Part shown: positions 12,069 to 23,403 of the stretch, one piece after another | Position numbering within the stretch: position 1 is the stretch's first letter | How the letters are laid out: the number at the start of each line of letters is the position of its first letter | Source: Erodium maritimum | Taxonomy: Eukaryota; Streptophyta; Magnoliopsida; Geraniales; Geraniaceae | Reading direction: 5' to 3' | Length of the DNA: 64,000 bases | Assembly: GCA_963921825.1 (NCBI GenBank) | Contig: OY997589.1 | Coordinates: 21,163,735 to 21,227,734, forward strand | Translations under genes and position numbers: made by a program | Notes under the pieces: model-generated | Seen by the model: only the letters and a program-made list of their open reading frames with translations | Told to the model about the DNA's origin: nothing | Databases searched by the model: none

Positions 12069-13239
12069 AGGATCTCATCGGGGAGTTGATGACGTTGAGA
12101 TGCAATTTCTAAAGCGGAGGAGATGAAGTTGAAGCGAATAGGTGTAGATTATTTTGAAGCGATGAAGTTGAAGCTGCAATTAGGTTTAGTTCAGTTACAT
12201 AAAATGAAATTTAATTAGTTACATATTAAATGTTGTTTCTTTTATTAATTAATTTATAATAAAAAAGGTTAGAATGGTAATTTCATTCTCAAGACAAATT
12301 AGATAAGGGAAAAATCGTAATTTCACATGACTAAATTAGAGGAATATTCCGTTAGTGGACCGAACATAAGGGGTACCAAATTGGAATAAAAAATCATAAA
12401 GGTACCAAAACGTTCGTGGACCGAACATAAGGGTACCAAAAAGTATTTAACCCTTTTATTTATTATCATAAATTAGCGAATTTAGTTAATTTCCATTAAT
12501 CCATTAAAATTGAATTTCAAATTTCTAAATTTCTTACCTTTACGTTCTTTTTCTTGAGTCCTAAACCTTTAATCTTCATACCTCTTCGTACATTAAAATT
12601 TATGTCTCATATCGCTCGTCTACACACTTTAAAGATTTACCTCCATACCTGATCTCTTCTCCATAATATGTACTTTTACTTTTTATATCATAAACTCGTA
12701 TCCTTTTTCCTTTGCGTGTGCTTCTTTGTCGTTGCTGATAATTTTTCACCCATCAACACACCAAAAAATACACACCCTTTCAATCTCGATTTTACAGCTC
12801 CACTTTTAAATCTGTATGTCGGAGGTTCCAGATCTGAATAAAGACCTCACAAAAGAAGAAGAAGAAGAATTGTAATTTAAGTATTTATGATATATAATAT
12901 CCTATAAGCCAAAAATATGCAACAAATTTTAGCATATTCTGACCAAAGTAACGATATTTAGTGCGTTTTTGAAAGCAAAAAAAGGTAAACACAACATGAT
13001 TATGTTAAAAACATATCTACAATATAAGATAGGAAATTTTTACCTCGTTACTCCGGAAAAGTTTTATTTTTAAATGAATACCCCTAACTTTTTTTCGCTA
13101 CAGTGAAAAAGTTGTCTTCAATTTAGTCTCTTCCGTTATTTTCCTGTCCATAATACCTCTCACTAACAATCAAATTTTTGAAACCATACATTGATTTTCC
13201 AAAACTTAAAAATAGTGAAATGTCAACAATGCTCTTTAT
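12069..13239. other. AT-rich intergenic region with a short direct duplication
   Basis: No gene recognised. A phrase beginning GGACCGAACATAAGG and ending GGTACCAAA occurs twice, near 12357 and 12418, with a further GGTACCAAAA between, suggesting a local duplication or the edge of an unrecognised repeat. A GAAGAA run lies near 12855. Confidence 0.4.
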
Positions 13240-15112
13240 TGGGACCCGATGGTGGATAGGCACAGAAAGAGGTTAGCGGTATGGCGGACCCGTTTTCTCT
13301 TCCTGGGGGGACGCTATACGCTCATCAGGGCGACCCTGGAAAGCTTGCCGGTCTTTTTCATGTCTTTGTTTCGCACCCCTAAGAAGGTGGTTCGGCTGCT
13401 AGAGAGATTTCAGAGGAGGTTCCTTTGGTGTTCAGGTCGTGAGAGGAGGTGTCTCTCCAAGGTTCCGTGGGAGGTGGTTTGCATGTCCAAGGAATCAGGG
13501 GGCTAGGTATTCGTTCTCTTTCGAAGGTAAACACCAGTCTTCTCCTGAAATGGTGGTGGCGTTTTGTTACTGAGGGGCCAACCTTCTGGAGGCGTTTTAT
13601 CTGTGCTTGCTTCGGGTGGAGGGAGATTGAGTGGGACTTGGGATCGCTTACAGTTCCTTCGAGGGCTTCCTCTTTCTTCATTCGGCATGTGGTTCGATTG
13701 GATCGGGACCCTGGGTTTGCGAGAGTGTTTGGTCCTGGCACTTTGAGGTGGGTGGTCGGTTATGGCACCACAATTCGTTTTTGGGAGGACCCGTGGCTTT
13801 TTGATACTGCTCTAGCGACTCGTTTTCCCCGGCTCTATAGCTTGGTGGTTGGCCATCATGGATCAGTTGCAGAGTTTTTTGCACATGGGGAATGAGTTTT
13901 TCTGGTTGAGAGGGATCTTCGGGTCCGTGATACTGATCCATTAGAGGAGTTAAGGGTTCGCCTGGTTGGGGTTCAGTTGGTGCGCGAGCGTTCAGATTCG
14001 TTGGTCTGGTCTTGGGATCAGAGAGGGTTCTCTACAGCTAGAGCTTTTTAGGTTATTGTCGGCTGGGTGGATTATGAGGTTGCTCCTTGGGCTTCTGTCA
14101 TCTTGTCTGCTCCTGTTCCTCCTAAGATCCATTTATTTTCCTGGTTGTTTGCTCATGATGGGGTTCCCACTATTTCCTTCTTGGTGGATAGGGGTGTGTC
14201 GATTCCGTTAGTCCGGTGGAGGTGTATGTTGTGTGGTTCAGGAGGGGAGGACTCTAGGCACTTGTTTGTCGCTTGCTCATGGACCTGGAGAGTCGGGTCT
14301 CTGATCTTGGGATGGTGGGGAGTTGTGGGTGTTCTTACGATGTCGCCAACTATTTTTCTTGAGTCTTGTACCTCTCTGCTGGGTTTACGTAGGCTGAGGT
14401 CTGAGTGGACTGGTATCGGGCTGTTGTGCCTTTGGCATATTTGGTTAGAGCGAATTAGTCGTGTCTTCTCAGGGTCTGCTGCTATTGAACCAGGCATTCT
14501 CCTAGCTAGGGTTCAGTAGTGGTCATTTTCCAGATTGAGAGCGGTTAGCCGAAATTTTACCTTCCTCGAGTGGATAGAGTCTTCGGTTGTTGCGCTGACT
14601 AGGAGCGCCTAAGGATAGTCTGACGATTGATGTGTTATGTTTGTGGAGTTCAACACATTTTCCCCTGGTCCTCTTCGGTGGTTTCTCTTGTCAGGTCTGG
14701 TGAGTGTTTTTTCAAGAGTTGTTTTGGGGTTGCTTTTCCTTGGTGGGGTCCGGTGAGTACTTGTTCCAGGGTCGCAGTTTGGGGCCGATCTGCCCGTTTT
14801 TGGGTGGAGGAGCACGAATCACTTAGCCTTCTTAAGGCCAGAGGATTCACCCGTGCGGTCTCCTGTAGTACTGTTCACTAGTCCGATCAAGGTTGCCCGA
14901 GCAGTCTCCTGAGGCACTGTTCACTAGTCTGGCGTGTTAGTGGTTGTTGTGGTGGACCGGGGTGGGTTTTTTTCTTGTTCTGGTCGCTTTCTTTTGTTGC
15001 TTTTGCCTCTAAGGCCGGATTTTGTTGGCTTTTGTTTTGGTGGTTGTGGTTTCTATCCCAGGACCCACAACCATTTTTTAATGCATTTATTTCTCTCTAA
15101 TATAAAAAAAAA
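13240..15112 (+). mobile_element. 5'-truncated L1-type LINE (ORF2 C-terminal part and 3' UTR)
   Basis: Translation gives the end of a plant L1 reverse transcriptase and the following region: LAVWRTRFLFLGGRYTLI near 13270, ESLPVFFMSLFRTPKKVV near 13340, then LLLKWWWRF near 13540, RFWEDPWLFD near 13785 and a zf-RVT-like segment (PPKIHLFSWLFAHDGVP near 14120, WRCMLCGSGGEDSRHLF near 14220). The frame changes near 13495 and has stops at about 13893 and 14048, so it is a pseudogene. A stop at 14517 is followed by a 600 bp 3' UTR with an internal duplication of about 48 bp (14840-14935) and a short A tail near 15105. No clear TSD was found. Confidence 0.85.
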
Positions 15113-16224
15113 CTAATGATTTGATTGTTTTACAAAAAAAATAATAGCAATTACTAGCGATAATATGACAAAAAAAGAATTATTTTTCCTATAGTACACT
15201 ACACCCCAATTCCCATCCTCTATTTCTATTTTTTTCTCTAAACTCCTCCTAGTTATACTTTTCTCTATCAGCTCCTTCTCACACTCTCATATGATCGAAA
15301 ATGTCGAGCGAAAAATAAGAGAACTTTCAAATGACAATGTTGAGCGACGAGTAACAAAAAATTCTCCCAAATGATGCATGATAAAGAAAACATCAATAGT
15401 TTCATGGTTGCATTGTTGGATTCGTCTCAATTTTATTACCAAGTGCTAGATTTGTAACTCTATAACAGTTCAAGTCATGACGGTGAACAAGTTGGCTTTT
15501 TGGCTTTAGGTTAGTCTCTTGTTTGCTTCATCATTCGAATGGGTCGGTGAAAAATCTAGAAAAACATGTTGGGGGTTATTTGCGAATGAGTACAAGTCGA
15601 ACTCAATCTCTAAAGCACATGGACTGGAAACATATGAAGGTTATTATTTGCAGGCTCAAAAATCGCACACAAATGGGTAGTCCGACGACCAACTCTATGA
15701 GAAGTTCATGCCAATGTATGTGGAAAAAAAAACAAAAACTTTCACCTATTGATATTAATGTAACACAGTTTCGTATGAGCCGAAATGGACCACATAGGAA
15801 GGCACCCAATTTGCTAAGAGTTACAGGTTCAGTAAAGCTTATACATATAACTCATACTGACACTGTCATCAACATGTCAAGGTAAATCTGGTTTACTACT
15901 AGAATTGACCCCAGATCCAGATGAAAGAGATTTATCCACACCTTTGCAAGTGTTTCCACAAGGAACGTAGGCAACAAAAAGGAAAGAGAGGAACAGAAGG
16001 GCAGAAAGATTTGCACAACCCACTAGAGATTAAGATAGCTAAGGTAGAGAAAGAAAAGCAAGAGAATACTAGGGTTGCTAAATGAATGAACTGAACATCA
16101 AAATGGACTGCTCGAGGAGACGTACGCATCTCAAATGATGCTCGATCAACTAATGGTTTATCATAACTGAAATGAAAAACTCTTAAACCACATAGCTAAC
16201 TTAAGCTAATTAGTTTTATTTTTG
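15113..16224. other. Intergenic AT-rich region, nothing assignable
   Basis: A plus-strand ORF at about 15523-15885 and other frames here show faint resemblance to transposase-like protein fragments, but no motif is convincing. Several A or T runs are present. Confidence 0.35.
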
Positions 16225-16550
16225 ATAAGCGAAAATTTATTAAACCTTTGCTTTCCTGAGTCAGGAAAACAGGACAGGAGATCAACCTCAGAAAGGGATC
16301 GTCCCAAGACTAAAACAGCTCAAAAGAGCAACAAGGCAACAAGCCAGAACCAAAACAAAAAGAAACAGTAGGGACGCAGCCCACAAATAAACCACAAAAG
16401 ACAGAAAACGTTCGAGACTACCCTCGTACCACTTCATAAGTCTTGAAAGTAACTTTATTCCTGAACCACATCACCTAAACCTCAGTTACCAGTGAATGGA
16501 CCAAAACGATCCCGATTCCTGCAACAGAACCATTGGGACCTCTTTCGGCT
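16225..16550 (-). mobile_element. LINE 3' UTR remnant (minus strand)
   Basis: On the minus strand it ends in TAATAAATTTTCGCTTATC followed by an A-rich stretch, closely like the end of the neighbouring retroposon (TTATTTCGCTTATAAAAAA at 16568). It is a 5'-truncated tail of a related element with no coding part left. Confidence 0.5.
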
Positions 16551-17504
16551 TGTACTACTTATTAGTTTTTTTTATAAGCGAAATAATTTAATAGGAAAAC
16601 GTTCTACAAGAAATTAAAACGAAGCAAGAAAAACGATCCTTAAAAGGACCTTTTCCCCAAACCGATACAGGAAAAAAGCCAAACTAAAAAAAACAAAAAA
16701 CAAAACAGGAAGCAAACGAAACAGAGCACCGCTCTCCGAACCTACTCCCTATCCGGATTCAAGCAGAGAAATCGGTTAGAAACCGGAACAGGAGATAATT
16801 CCGGAATAACCTCAAACTCGCTATCCTCGACGTCCTCCTCAACCTCACCATGCTGAGTGGATTCAAAACCTGTGGAATGAGAAACCGCCTTTGTCACGCC
16901 CCAATTTCAGCGAACCGAACTCGGGACGCGAACATTTAAAACACGAAACACTTAAAACCTGTTTTGAATAAAACTCTGATATTTCCATTTAGTTACCAAA
17001 AATAATGATAATATTTACAATACAAAAACGTCCCAACAAGTGGACAAGGTACATTATCCGTCACTAGACTCAACAAAATAAAGACCAGACTCCGTTCCAA
17101 GCTCCATGAACTTCAAGAGCTAACCTAGTCTGTCCAGTGATCAGTACCTGTAGGAAAAGCAGCTAGGGGTGAGCGTTCGCTCACCTCCACGGATAACAGA
17201 CTGACTATGGCATAATTAGCAGAAAAAGCCAGTAACATTAAAACCAAACCCAACACCGGGACTACAATCCCCAACTCAAGTACCCAACTGACCCACAACC
17301 CGTTACTTTCCTCAACAGACTCAACACTCGATAAAGTAATGTAGACCCGACACAACTATCGACGACCTCCTCCAAGGACACGACAGAAGGACTACACAAC
17401 GCCAAACAAGATCACAAAGGATCGCACACCAGCTGCTCAGTAACCAATCTCAATCAGGTCTAGGATCGACCTATCGCAATTCCTCGGCACGAAGTAGGAT
17501 CAGG

Positions 17505-17645
17505 CTGTCGACCTATCGCAATTCATCGACACTAAGTCGGATCAGGCTGTCGACCTTTGCAGTTCATCGACACTAAGTCGGATCAGGTTGTCGACCTATC
17601 GCAGTTCATCGACACTAAGTCGGATCAGGCTGTCGACCTTTCGAA
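17505..17645. repeat. Tandem repeat, 42 bp unit, about 4 copies
   Basis: Units read TCGACCTATCGCAATTCATC then GACACTAAGTCGGATCAGG, with small changes. It lies within the solo LTR. Confidence 0.8.
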
Positions 17646-17699
17646 CTCACAATTTCAGGTAACCACAATCACAATCACAGGCAAGTTCAATCACACAGG

Positions 17700-17935
17700 C
17701 ACTCAAGGCCACTCAAGACACCTCAATAGTCAAGACTCGGGTTCAACAACCCCACGGGCACTCACTGCCACTCAGGACACACCAACGGTCAAGACTCGGG
17801 TTCAACAACCCCCCGGGCACTCTCGGCCACTCAAGACACACCAACGGTCAAAATCGGGTTCAACGACCCCACAGACACTCACGACCACTCAAGACACACC
17901 AACAGTAAAACACGGGCACTCATGGCCACCCAAGA
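17700..17935. repeat. Tandem repeat, about 60 bp unit, 3-4 copies
   Basis: Units carry GGGCACTC, GGCCACTCAAGACAC, CAACGGTCAAGA and GGGTTCAACAACCCC. It lies within the solo LTR, directly next to the 39 bp array. Confidence 0.7.
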
Positions 17936-18135
17936 CACCAATTTAAATACACGGGCTCTCATGGCCACCCAAGACACCAATTTAAATACACGGGCTCTCA
18001 AGGCCACCCAAACTCAACAATAAATAACACGGGCTCTCAAGGCCACCCAAACTCAACAATAAATGACACGGGCTCTCAAGGCCACCCAAACTCAACAATA
18101 AATAACACGGGCTCTCAAGGCCACCCAAACTCCAC
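17935..18135. repeat. Tandem repeat, 39 bp unit, about 5 copies
   Basis: Units contain CACGGGCTCTCAAGGCCACC followed by CAAACTCAACAATAAATAA. The reverse complement closely matches a repeat in the leader of the complete Tekay element at 52255-52415. Confidence 0.85.
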
Positions 18136-21100
18136 AATAAATAACGCACAACAACCTCCGGCATACTCGATGCCTCCAACAGTCCTAAGATCACTAGTTT
18201 CACAAACAACCTCCGGGCATGGTCATATGCCTCCAGTAATTCTAATATCGCTAAGTTCTCTGTTCCTACGACACTACTAAGTGTCACATGCTTTTCTCTT
18301 AAACGCTACAGTCCCGTATCATGCTTTTCTAATATTTAAATAAATCTACTCAACCCACGACACCCCGGTGTCACATGCAATTCTACTATTAACTTTCCCT
18401 AATCAGGGCCGAGATCCGGCTACTTTTCCCTACCTCGTAAATAACTCCAAAAGCGCTCCAATAAAACTCGATGTAAACCCAGTCACTCGCCGAGCTTCTC
18501 TTTGCCTCGGTCCGCAGCACGATCTAAAAGAGCACAATTTTAAAGCACTTTTAAACTAGTACGAATAAACCGAAATTCAATGAACTTAACGCCCAAACGT
18601 AACCCCGACAATGTCGATCACTCCCAAACCTCCCAATTACTCGACATTGTCGATAAAGGACCCGTAAAGGCCCGATTCGCCCGACATGGCGAATCTGCCC
18701 GGGTTTTGTAAATTGCCTTTCGGGGCTCCAAAAGCCCCCGTTTTCGTTTCTACGGTCTTAGAATATTGCAAGGAACCCAACGCACTTGACGGAATTGAAT
18801 TCCGACTTCTAAGTCAATTAATTAACGTTGAAAGTTTCTAAAACCCGTTAATTACAACTTTTCCAATTTAATTCCAATTTTCGATTCGGTTAAGGATAAA
18901 TGGTCCGGGGAACGTTTTAAACCACCCGAACATTAAAACCCGAGCAACCGAGCACGTGGGCCCCACCCAAAACCCTTGGCCGAGAGCCCTAGGGTTCAAG
19001 GGGGGCTCGGCCACCATGGTGGTGGCTGGTACCAGCTCCGGCCAGGCACCCCATGGCCGGCCGGCCACCACCCACGGTGGCCGGAGCTCCTCCCGAGTCT
19101 CCGGTCACCGGAAAACGTCCAATAACACCTCCAACCACCTCTAAAACGTCTCCAACAAACCCCCAAACTCACTACAACCCTAACCAATAGTTTTATACAA
19201 AACCCTAACTTTCCAAAGTTAACAAAACGAAGATCGGGTTAGGCATTACCAACGAGGACGACGAGGGGAAGACGATTTCTCTTTGTCTTGAGATGATCCA
19301 AAGGTTTGAAACCCTCCAAACCCTAGCTTTCCCTCTCTTCTCTCTCTCTTCTTCTTCTCCTTCTCTCTCTAAACACTCTCTTCTTCTTTCTAATTTAAAA
19401 CAACTAACAACAAACTCTACTTTTTTCTCTTTTAACCCACATGGCCGGCCACCCTATAGTCCCATCTAGTTTCCCCCCAAAACTAACACCACCACAATTA
19501 GGACATGTGTCAAGGTGGGTCCCACACCTTTTGGAAAATATCTAGTTGATATTTTCCAATCAGTTTCGCGAAAAACGGACATTTCGGGCCCCGAACGGGC
19601 ACTTTTCCCAAGAAATTACGAAACTTGACGGTCTACAAGGAAACGGCTCAACTAAGACCTCTACGACGACGGATAAGATTTTCGGGTCCAAAACGGTCCT
19701 CGAATGGACCAAAACGTCGATCGGTTGACTTTTCCAGCGAAAAGTCAACATTTCCCAAATTGATCAGAAAGTTGCCCTGAGTCCCCTGGAACTCATTTTG
19801 GTCGATAACGGGGTAAAATTAAGTCCGGTATGACCCTCGGGGTCAAATTAGGTTAAATTAAGTGTCTGTCTCAAAATTTTTAAATTTTCCCGTTTTTCGT
19901 AGGTTTGACTGACATTGACCAGAAGTGGTTATTACAGCCTTTTTCACAAATATGTTGCTAAAACACCACGTTCCGTCTTTACTTTGTTTAGCAATAACAA
20001 TAGTGAAACTACCAGCGGGACCCACTTTAGATTTGGCTCTTGTCTGGTAAAAAACAGTTGGAGGAACTGTCTTTTTTGGCTGGCTCTTTTTTGGGCAACC
20101 ACGCTTCCTTGGAACCTCTACGAGAATCCTGGGTTTACTTAGAAGAATGTCTTTCCACGGACTACACTGACACTCGATTTCCAAAGCTGGTTCTTCACCT
20201 CGAGGCTAAATGTTTGAGCCCGAGCCCACAAGCGACGGACCCAAATCAGTGTTCATGCGTTTAAAAATGTCAAACAATCTCGGATCGCTGGCCGAATTTT
20301 GATCACCTGGGCCTGGCTTTGGACTGGTAGCTACCCCTAGTCCACCTTCTTCGAGACTATTTAGAACCTTACCTGCAATTGGCCCAAGGCCTACAATTTC
20401 CGGTCTAGAAGCCACTCCTCCACGTAGCTCTTGATTCAGAATCGGTTGCGTGGAAACTGAGCACACACCACAACCCATTTCCAGCACACGAGTTTGGACA
20501 AGTTAGACATCTCCTCCTTGTGTACGGGCTTGAGGCCCAGCACGGTCCAAAACGACAGCTTCAAGTGCGTTCGATCCTTCTTCTCCAACAATCTTGCGCG
20601 CTGAAACCGGATCCAAAGTGATTGAATCCAAATTGATTGAATCCCTCAAATCACGCATGATTGAATCCCTCACAACCTGGGATGAATCTGGACTGGAAAG
20701 GGAAGGAGTCTGATGCGGTAGCGAAGCGTTGACTGCGACCTCCTTGACTGCAAACTCCTTATCCAACGTCGCCGGAACCGGAGCCGACCGCCGAGCTAAG
20801 GCTGTGAACAACACGTACACGTTGAACTTGAAACCATTGTAAGTTTCTACAGCCTTTGCAGCAGCTTCTGGAGACAAAAAAAACAACAAAACCGAATCTC
20901 TTACCTCCCCTGTTCACACGCCTCGGAACAGAGCATGCTGCTATGTCGCCAAAGGCTCCAAAAGTGTGCCGAACCCATTCCTCAGACGCTTCATAAGGTA
21001 GATTTCGCGGATACACCTCGTTTGGAATGACTTCCACACAGGTCGCCGGACTTCGACGTGTACATAGCACCTGATTGGTCGAGATCGGTTTCTCCCCGGG

Positions 21101-21489
21101 AACAGAGACTCCGGCCACTCTTGGAATCTCCACATCGATCCCGACCGGGCCTGCTTCTACAGAACTCGAACGCCTTCGATTTCCAGCAACATGCTTCTTA
21201 GCCGGTGATCCCTTCTTAGCCGGTGATGAAAAACCTTTCTCTTCTGTCACGACCTTCGATTCATCGGAACCTGGACGTCTTTTTCCAGTTGCTCGGGGTG
21301 AACCCTTCTTGGCCGATGTTGACAAACCATTCTTCACTTCTGTCACGTCCTTCGATCCATTTGCTAATCCTGCAACTAAACCGCAGTAATCTGCATACAA
21401 GACTAACAAAATGGAACCAAAGGCTGAGAGAGAGTGGGGTCTCATTATTTTCAACTTACTTAAACTATGTTCTGCTTATTAGTTAGCTA

Positions 21490-22034
21490 TCTAAATATTC
21501 ATTATATGATTTTTTATGCATTTTTTTAGCTACACCACATCTTTTCAAATATGTTCATCTTTGTTATATGAAGTGTTATTTAATGTTTAATATGTAATGT
21601 TTTATCTAATATATTATTTAATTGAAACTAAAATATTTTTTTCAGAATCTATCTACGTCGACACCTTACTATCATGGGTATTTAAAACTCAACACCTCAA
21701 AACTTAACATCCCCTCCACTCGACATCCCAAACTCAACATCTTCATTGTACATGCTCTTAGAGGCATGTTTAATGGGAGTAAAACCTTCGATGTTGATAT
21801 CGATGTCAAAGCCGAAGACAGCGTCCCGATGCCAATGTCGAAGCAAGGAAAGCACCAGATCTATGTAGGACTAAGCATGAACGAAATGTCCAATTTTGCA
21901 TTGGTGCGAGAAGAGATAAATAAAAATAAGAGACATCTATATGGATGAGAGAGATGAGAAAATAGGAAATACATACGACCATTAAGTGAGAAGAAAATGA
22001 AGAAAAAGGTAAAAGATTATGGTGGTATTGTATG
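21490..22034. other. AT-rich intergenic, possible Harbinger-type MITE end
   Basis: CATTGTACATGCTCTTA at 21745-21761 looks like the right terminal repeat of a PIF/Harbinger MITE (its complement starts TAAGAGCATG). A matching left end was not found, perhaps lost. Nothing else is assignable. Confidence 0.3.
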
Positions 22035-22869
22035 ATTATGTGTTTCACAAACAAGACGATTTTTTTTCTTTCATAACCCTTACATTCCTAGATTCATGCA
22101 TCATGTAATGACTAATCTAGTGTTTGTATTTAATAGATATTACCTTGTTGTAATACAACGATTAATTCAAGACTAGGACCTTTGGGTTGGTGAAGGCTAG
22201 TCAAGGTACCCAAGTGTTTTCCCTCTAACGGTATCCACACGATTAAGAAATTCCACCACCAAATCTTGCTAGTAGCTCTTGAACTTTTCACGCTTGTTCT
22301 CTCCATATAGTGGCCGAAAATTTACAGCAAATTACCTTGTTATTTTCGGCCCCTATGGTGTTATATATATAGGCCTTGATTTCCCTTAAATCAACTCCCA
22401 ATAAAATTAGGAAACCTAGAAAAGGAAAATTCATAGAGGAGTCTTGTTTCCTTTATTCTAGTCCAACTAGGCTTTTCCTTTTGGTGTAGACAATCTAGGA
22501 TTCTATTTTCCTTATTCTAATTAAATAAAATACCAATATATATTAGGAAACTTGTAAAACTATGCTTCATAATAGTATGAATTTGTAATTTATGATAGTA
22601 TAGTTTAAAATTCGAAAACTATGCTTTTTAATTTTTAGGACAAAAATACCCTCATTATAAATTAAACAAAAATAATTCATATTTAACTAATTTATTCAAA
22701 TCCGTTTCAAATTAAAATTCATTTTTTATATAAGAATATTTTATTCAATCTAATAGATTATTAAAATTATATTTAAATTTTTATCCTTAAAGATCAAATA
22801 ATTTTGATAAATATTTTTAAAAAGGTAATTCAAGTTTTCCAATGATAAATTTTTTCAAATATATATATA

Positions 22870-23199
22870 GGGGACCTTTCAGGTACAAATCAATCTTTAG
22901 ATACGAAATACGAATTAATCCCAACTTTGGAATCGTAGAATGCCCAAAGGCTGCGATTTTCGCATGGTTGATTTTTTTTAATTTTTTTTTCACCAAGTTT
23001 CTTATTTTGATCTTTCCCGCTTCGTTTCAACTCCGATTTAATTTTTTTTCTTGCGGGAAAGATCAAAATAAGAAACTTGGTGAAAAAAATAAATAAATAA
23101 AATACTCCATGCGAAATCGCAACCCTTTGGTGTTATGCGATTCCAAAGTTTTAATTCGTATTTCGTATCTAAAGATGGGTTCGTACCTGAAAGGTCCCC
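22870..23199. mobile_element. Foldback MITE inside an AT microsatellite
   Basis: The ends are GGGGACCTTTCAGGTAC and its exact complement GTACCTGAAAGGTCCCC. The two arms (about 22870-23020 and 23045-23199) match at roughly 85% along almost their whole length, leaving a short loop near 23030, so the element could form one long hairpin. It is flanked on both sides by TA repeats, as for MITEs that insert into AT microsatellites. No coding capacity. Confidence 0.8.
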
Positions 23200-23230
<31 letters not shown>

Positions 23231-23300
23231 ACTTTCAGGTACGAACCCATCTTTAAATACGAAATACGAATTAATCCAAACTTTGGAATCGCATAATGGG
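23200..23300. repeat. AT microsatellite plus a partial third copy of the MITE arm
   Basis: After about 25 bp of AT repeat, the sequence from 23226 repeats the left arm of the MITE (CTTTCAGGTACGAACCCATC onward) for about 75 bp and then returns to LTR sequence. This is a half copy or the relic of a second insertion. Confidence 0.7.
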
Positions 23301-23346
23301 ATGGCCGAAAATCCCGATACCATATTGGGGTGTTCAGCTAAGCCCA

Positions 23347-23348
<2 letters not shown>

Positions 23349-23399
<51 letters not shown>
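23349..23399. repeat. AT microsatellite (about 50 bp)
   Basis: Uninterrupted TA dinucleotides within the Copia LTR; likely length-variable. Confidence 0.95.

Positions 23400-23403
<4 letters not shown>

Larger units (their letters stand above)
16892..19936 (-). mobile_element. Solo LTR of a Gypsy (Tekay/Del-lineage) element, 3045 bp
   Basis: On the plus strand it runs TGTCACGCCC...TTATTACA, that is TGTAATAACC...GGGCGTGACA on its own strand, with a perfect 5 bp TSD GCCTT at 16887-16891 and 19937-19941. There is no internal region, so it arose by LTR-LTR recombination. It contains several tandem repeat blocks (17505-18135) and the conserved stem GTGAGCGAACGCTCACCCC with pyrimidine tract and CAG (minus strand, 17186-17148). 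It sits inside the RRM-type retroposon. Confidence 0.92.
16740..21447 (-). pseudogene. LINE ORF1-like coding region with RRM domain, interrupted
   Basis: Reading on the minus strand from ATG at 21447: a basic Lys/Ser/Pro-rich N-terminus with repeated AKKGSP words, then an RRM (NLPYEASEEWVRHTFGAFGD, then GGKRFGFVFF) at about 21035-20885, continuing SPEAAAKAVETYNGFKF in another frame, a long acidic/Ser-rich linker, and an AT-hook-like basic stretch PRKRGCPKK near 20110. The frame is shifted once inside the RRM (near 20880) and broken by stops near 20503 and 20206. Beyond the nested solo LTR the frame stays open for about 50 more codons (FESTQHGEVEEDVED) to a stop near 16742. RNA-binding ORF1 proteins of this kind coat LINE RNA; function here is inferred from family. 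Confidence 0.6.
16568..21468 (-). mobile_element. ORF1-only LINE-derived retroposon (RRM type), split by a solo LTR
   Basis: A minus-strand insertion flanked by near-identical 17 bp repeats (TGTACTACTTATTAGTT at 16551, TGTTCTGCTTATTAGTT at 21469; two mismatches) and ending in CGCTTAT plus an A tail at 16568. Without the nested LTR and one TSD it is about 1.85 kb. It carries one LINE ORF1-like coding region and no endonuclease or reverse transcriptase. TSDs and the A tail show insertion by target-primed reverse transcription with borrowed enzymes. A retrocopy of a host RRM gene is the alternative, but the tail matches a nearby LINE remnant and the RRM resembles the one at 26.7 kb. Confidence 0.75.

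Noticed and set aside
13240-13262. TSD for the 13.2-15.1 kb LINE
   Set aside because: No direct repeat longer than a few bases could be found around the two ends.
15523-15885. Possible CACTA or Mutator transposase fragment
   Set aside because: Resemblance is limited to a few residues spread over two frames; no terminal repeats found.
17505-18135. CRISPR-like array of regular repeats
   Set aside because: Head-to-tail minisatellite units without unique spacers, inside a plant LTR.
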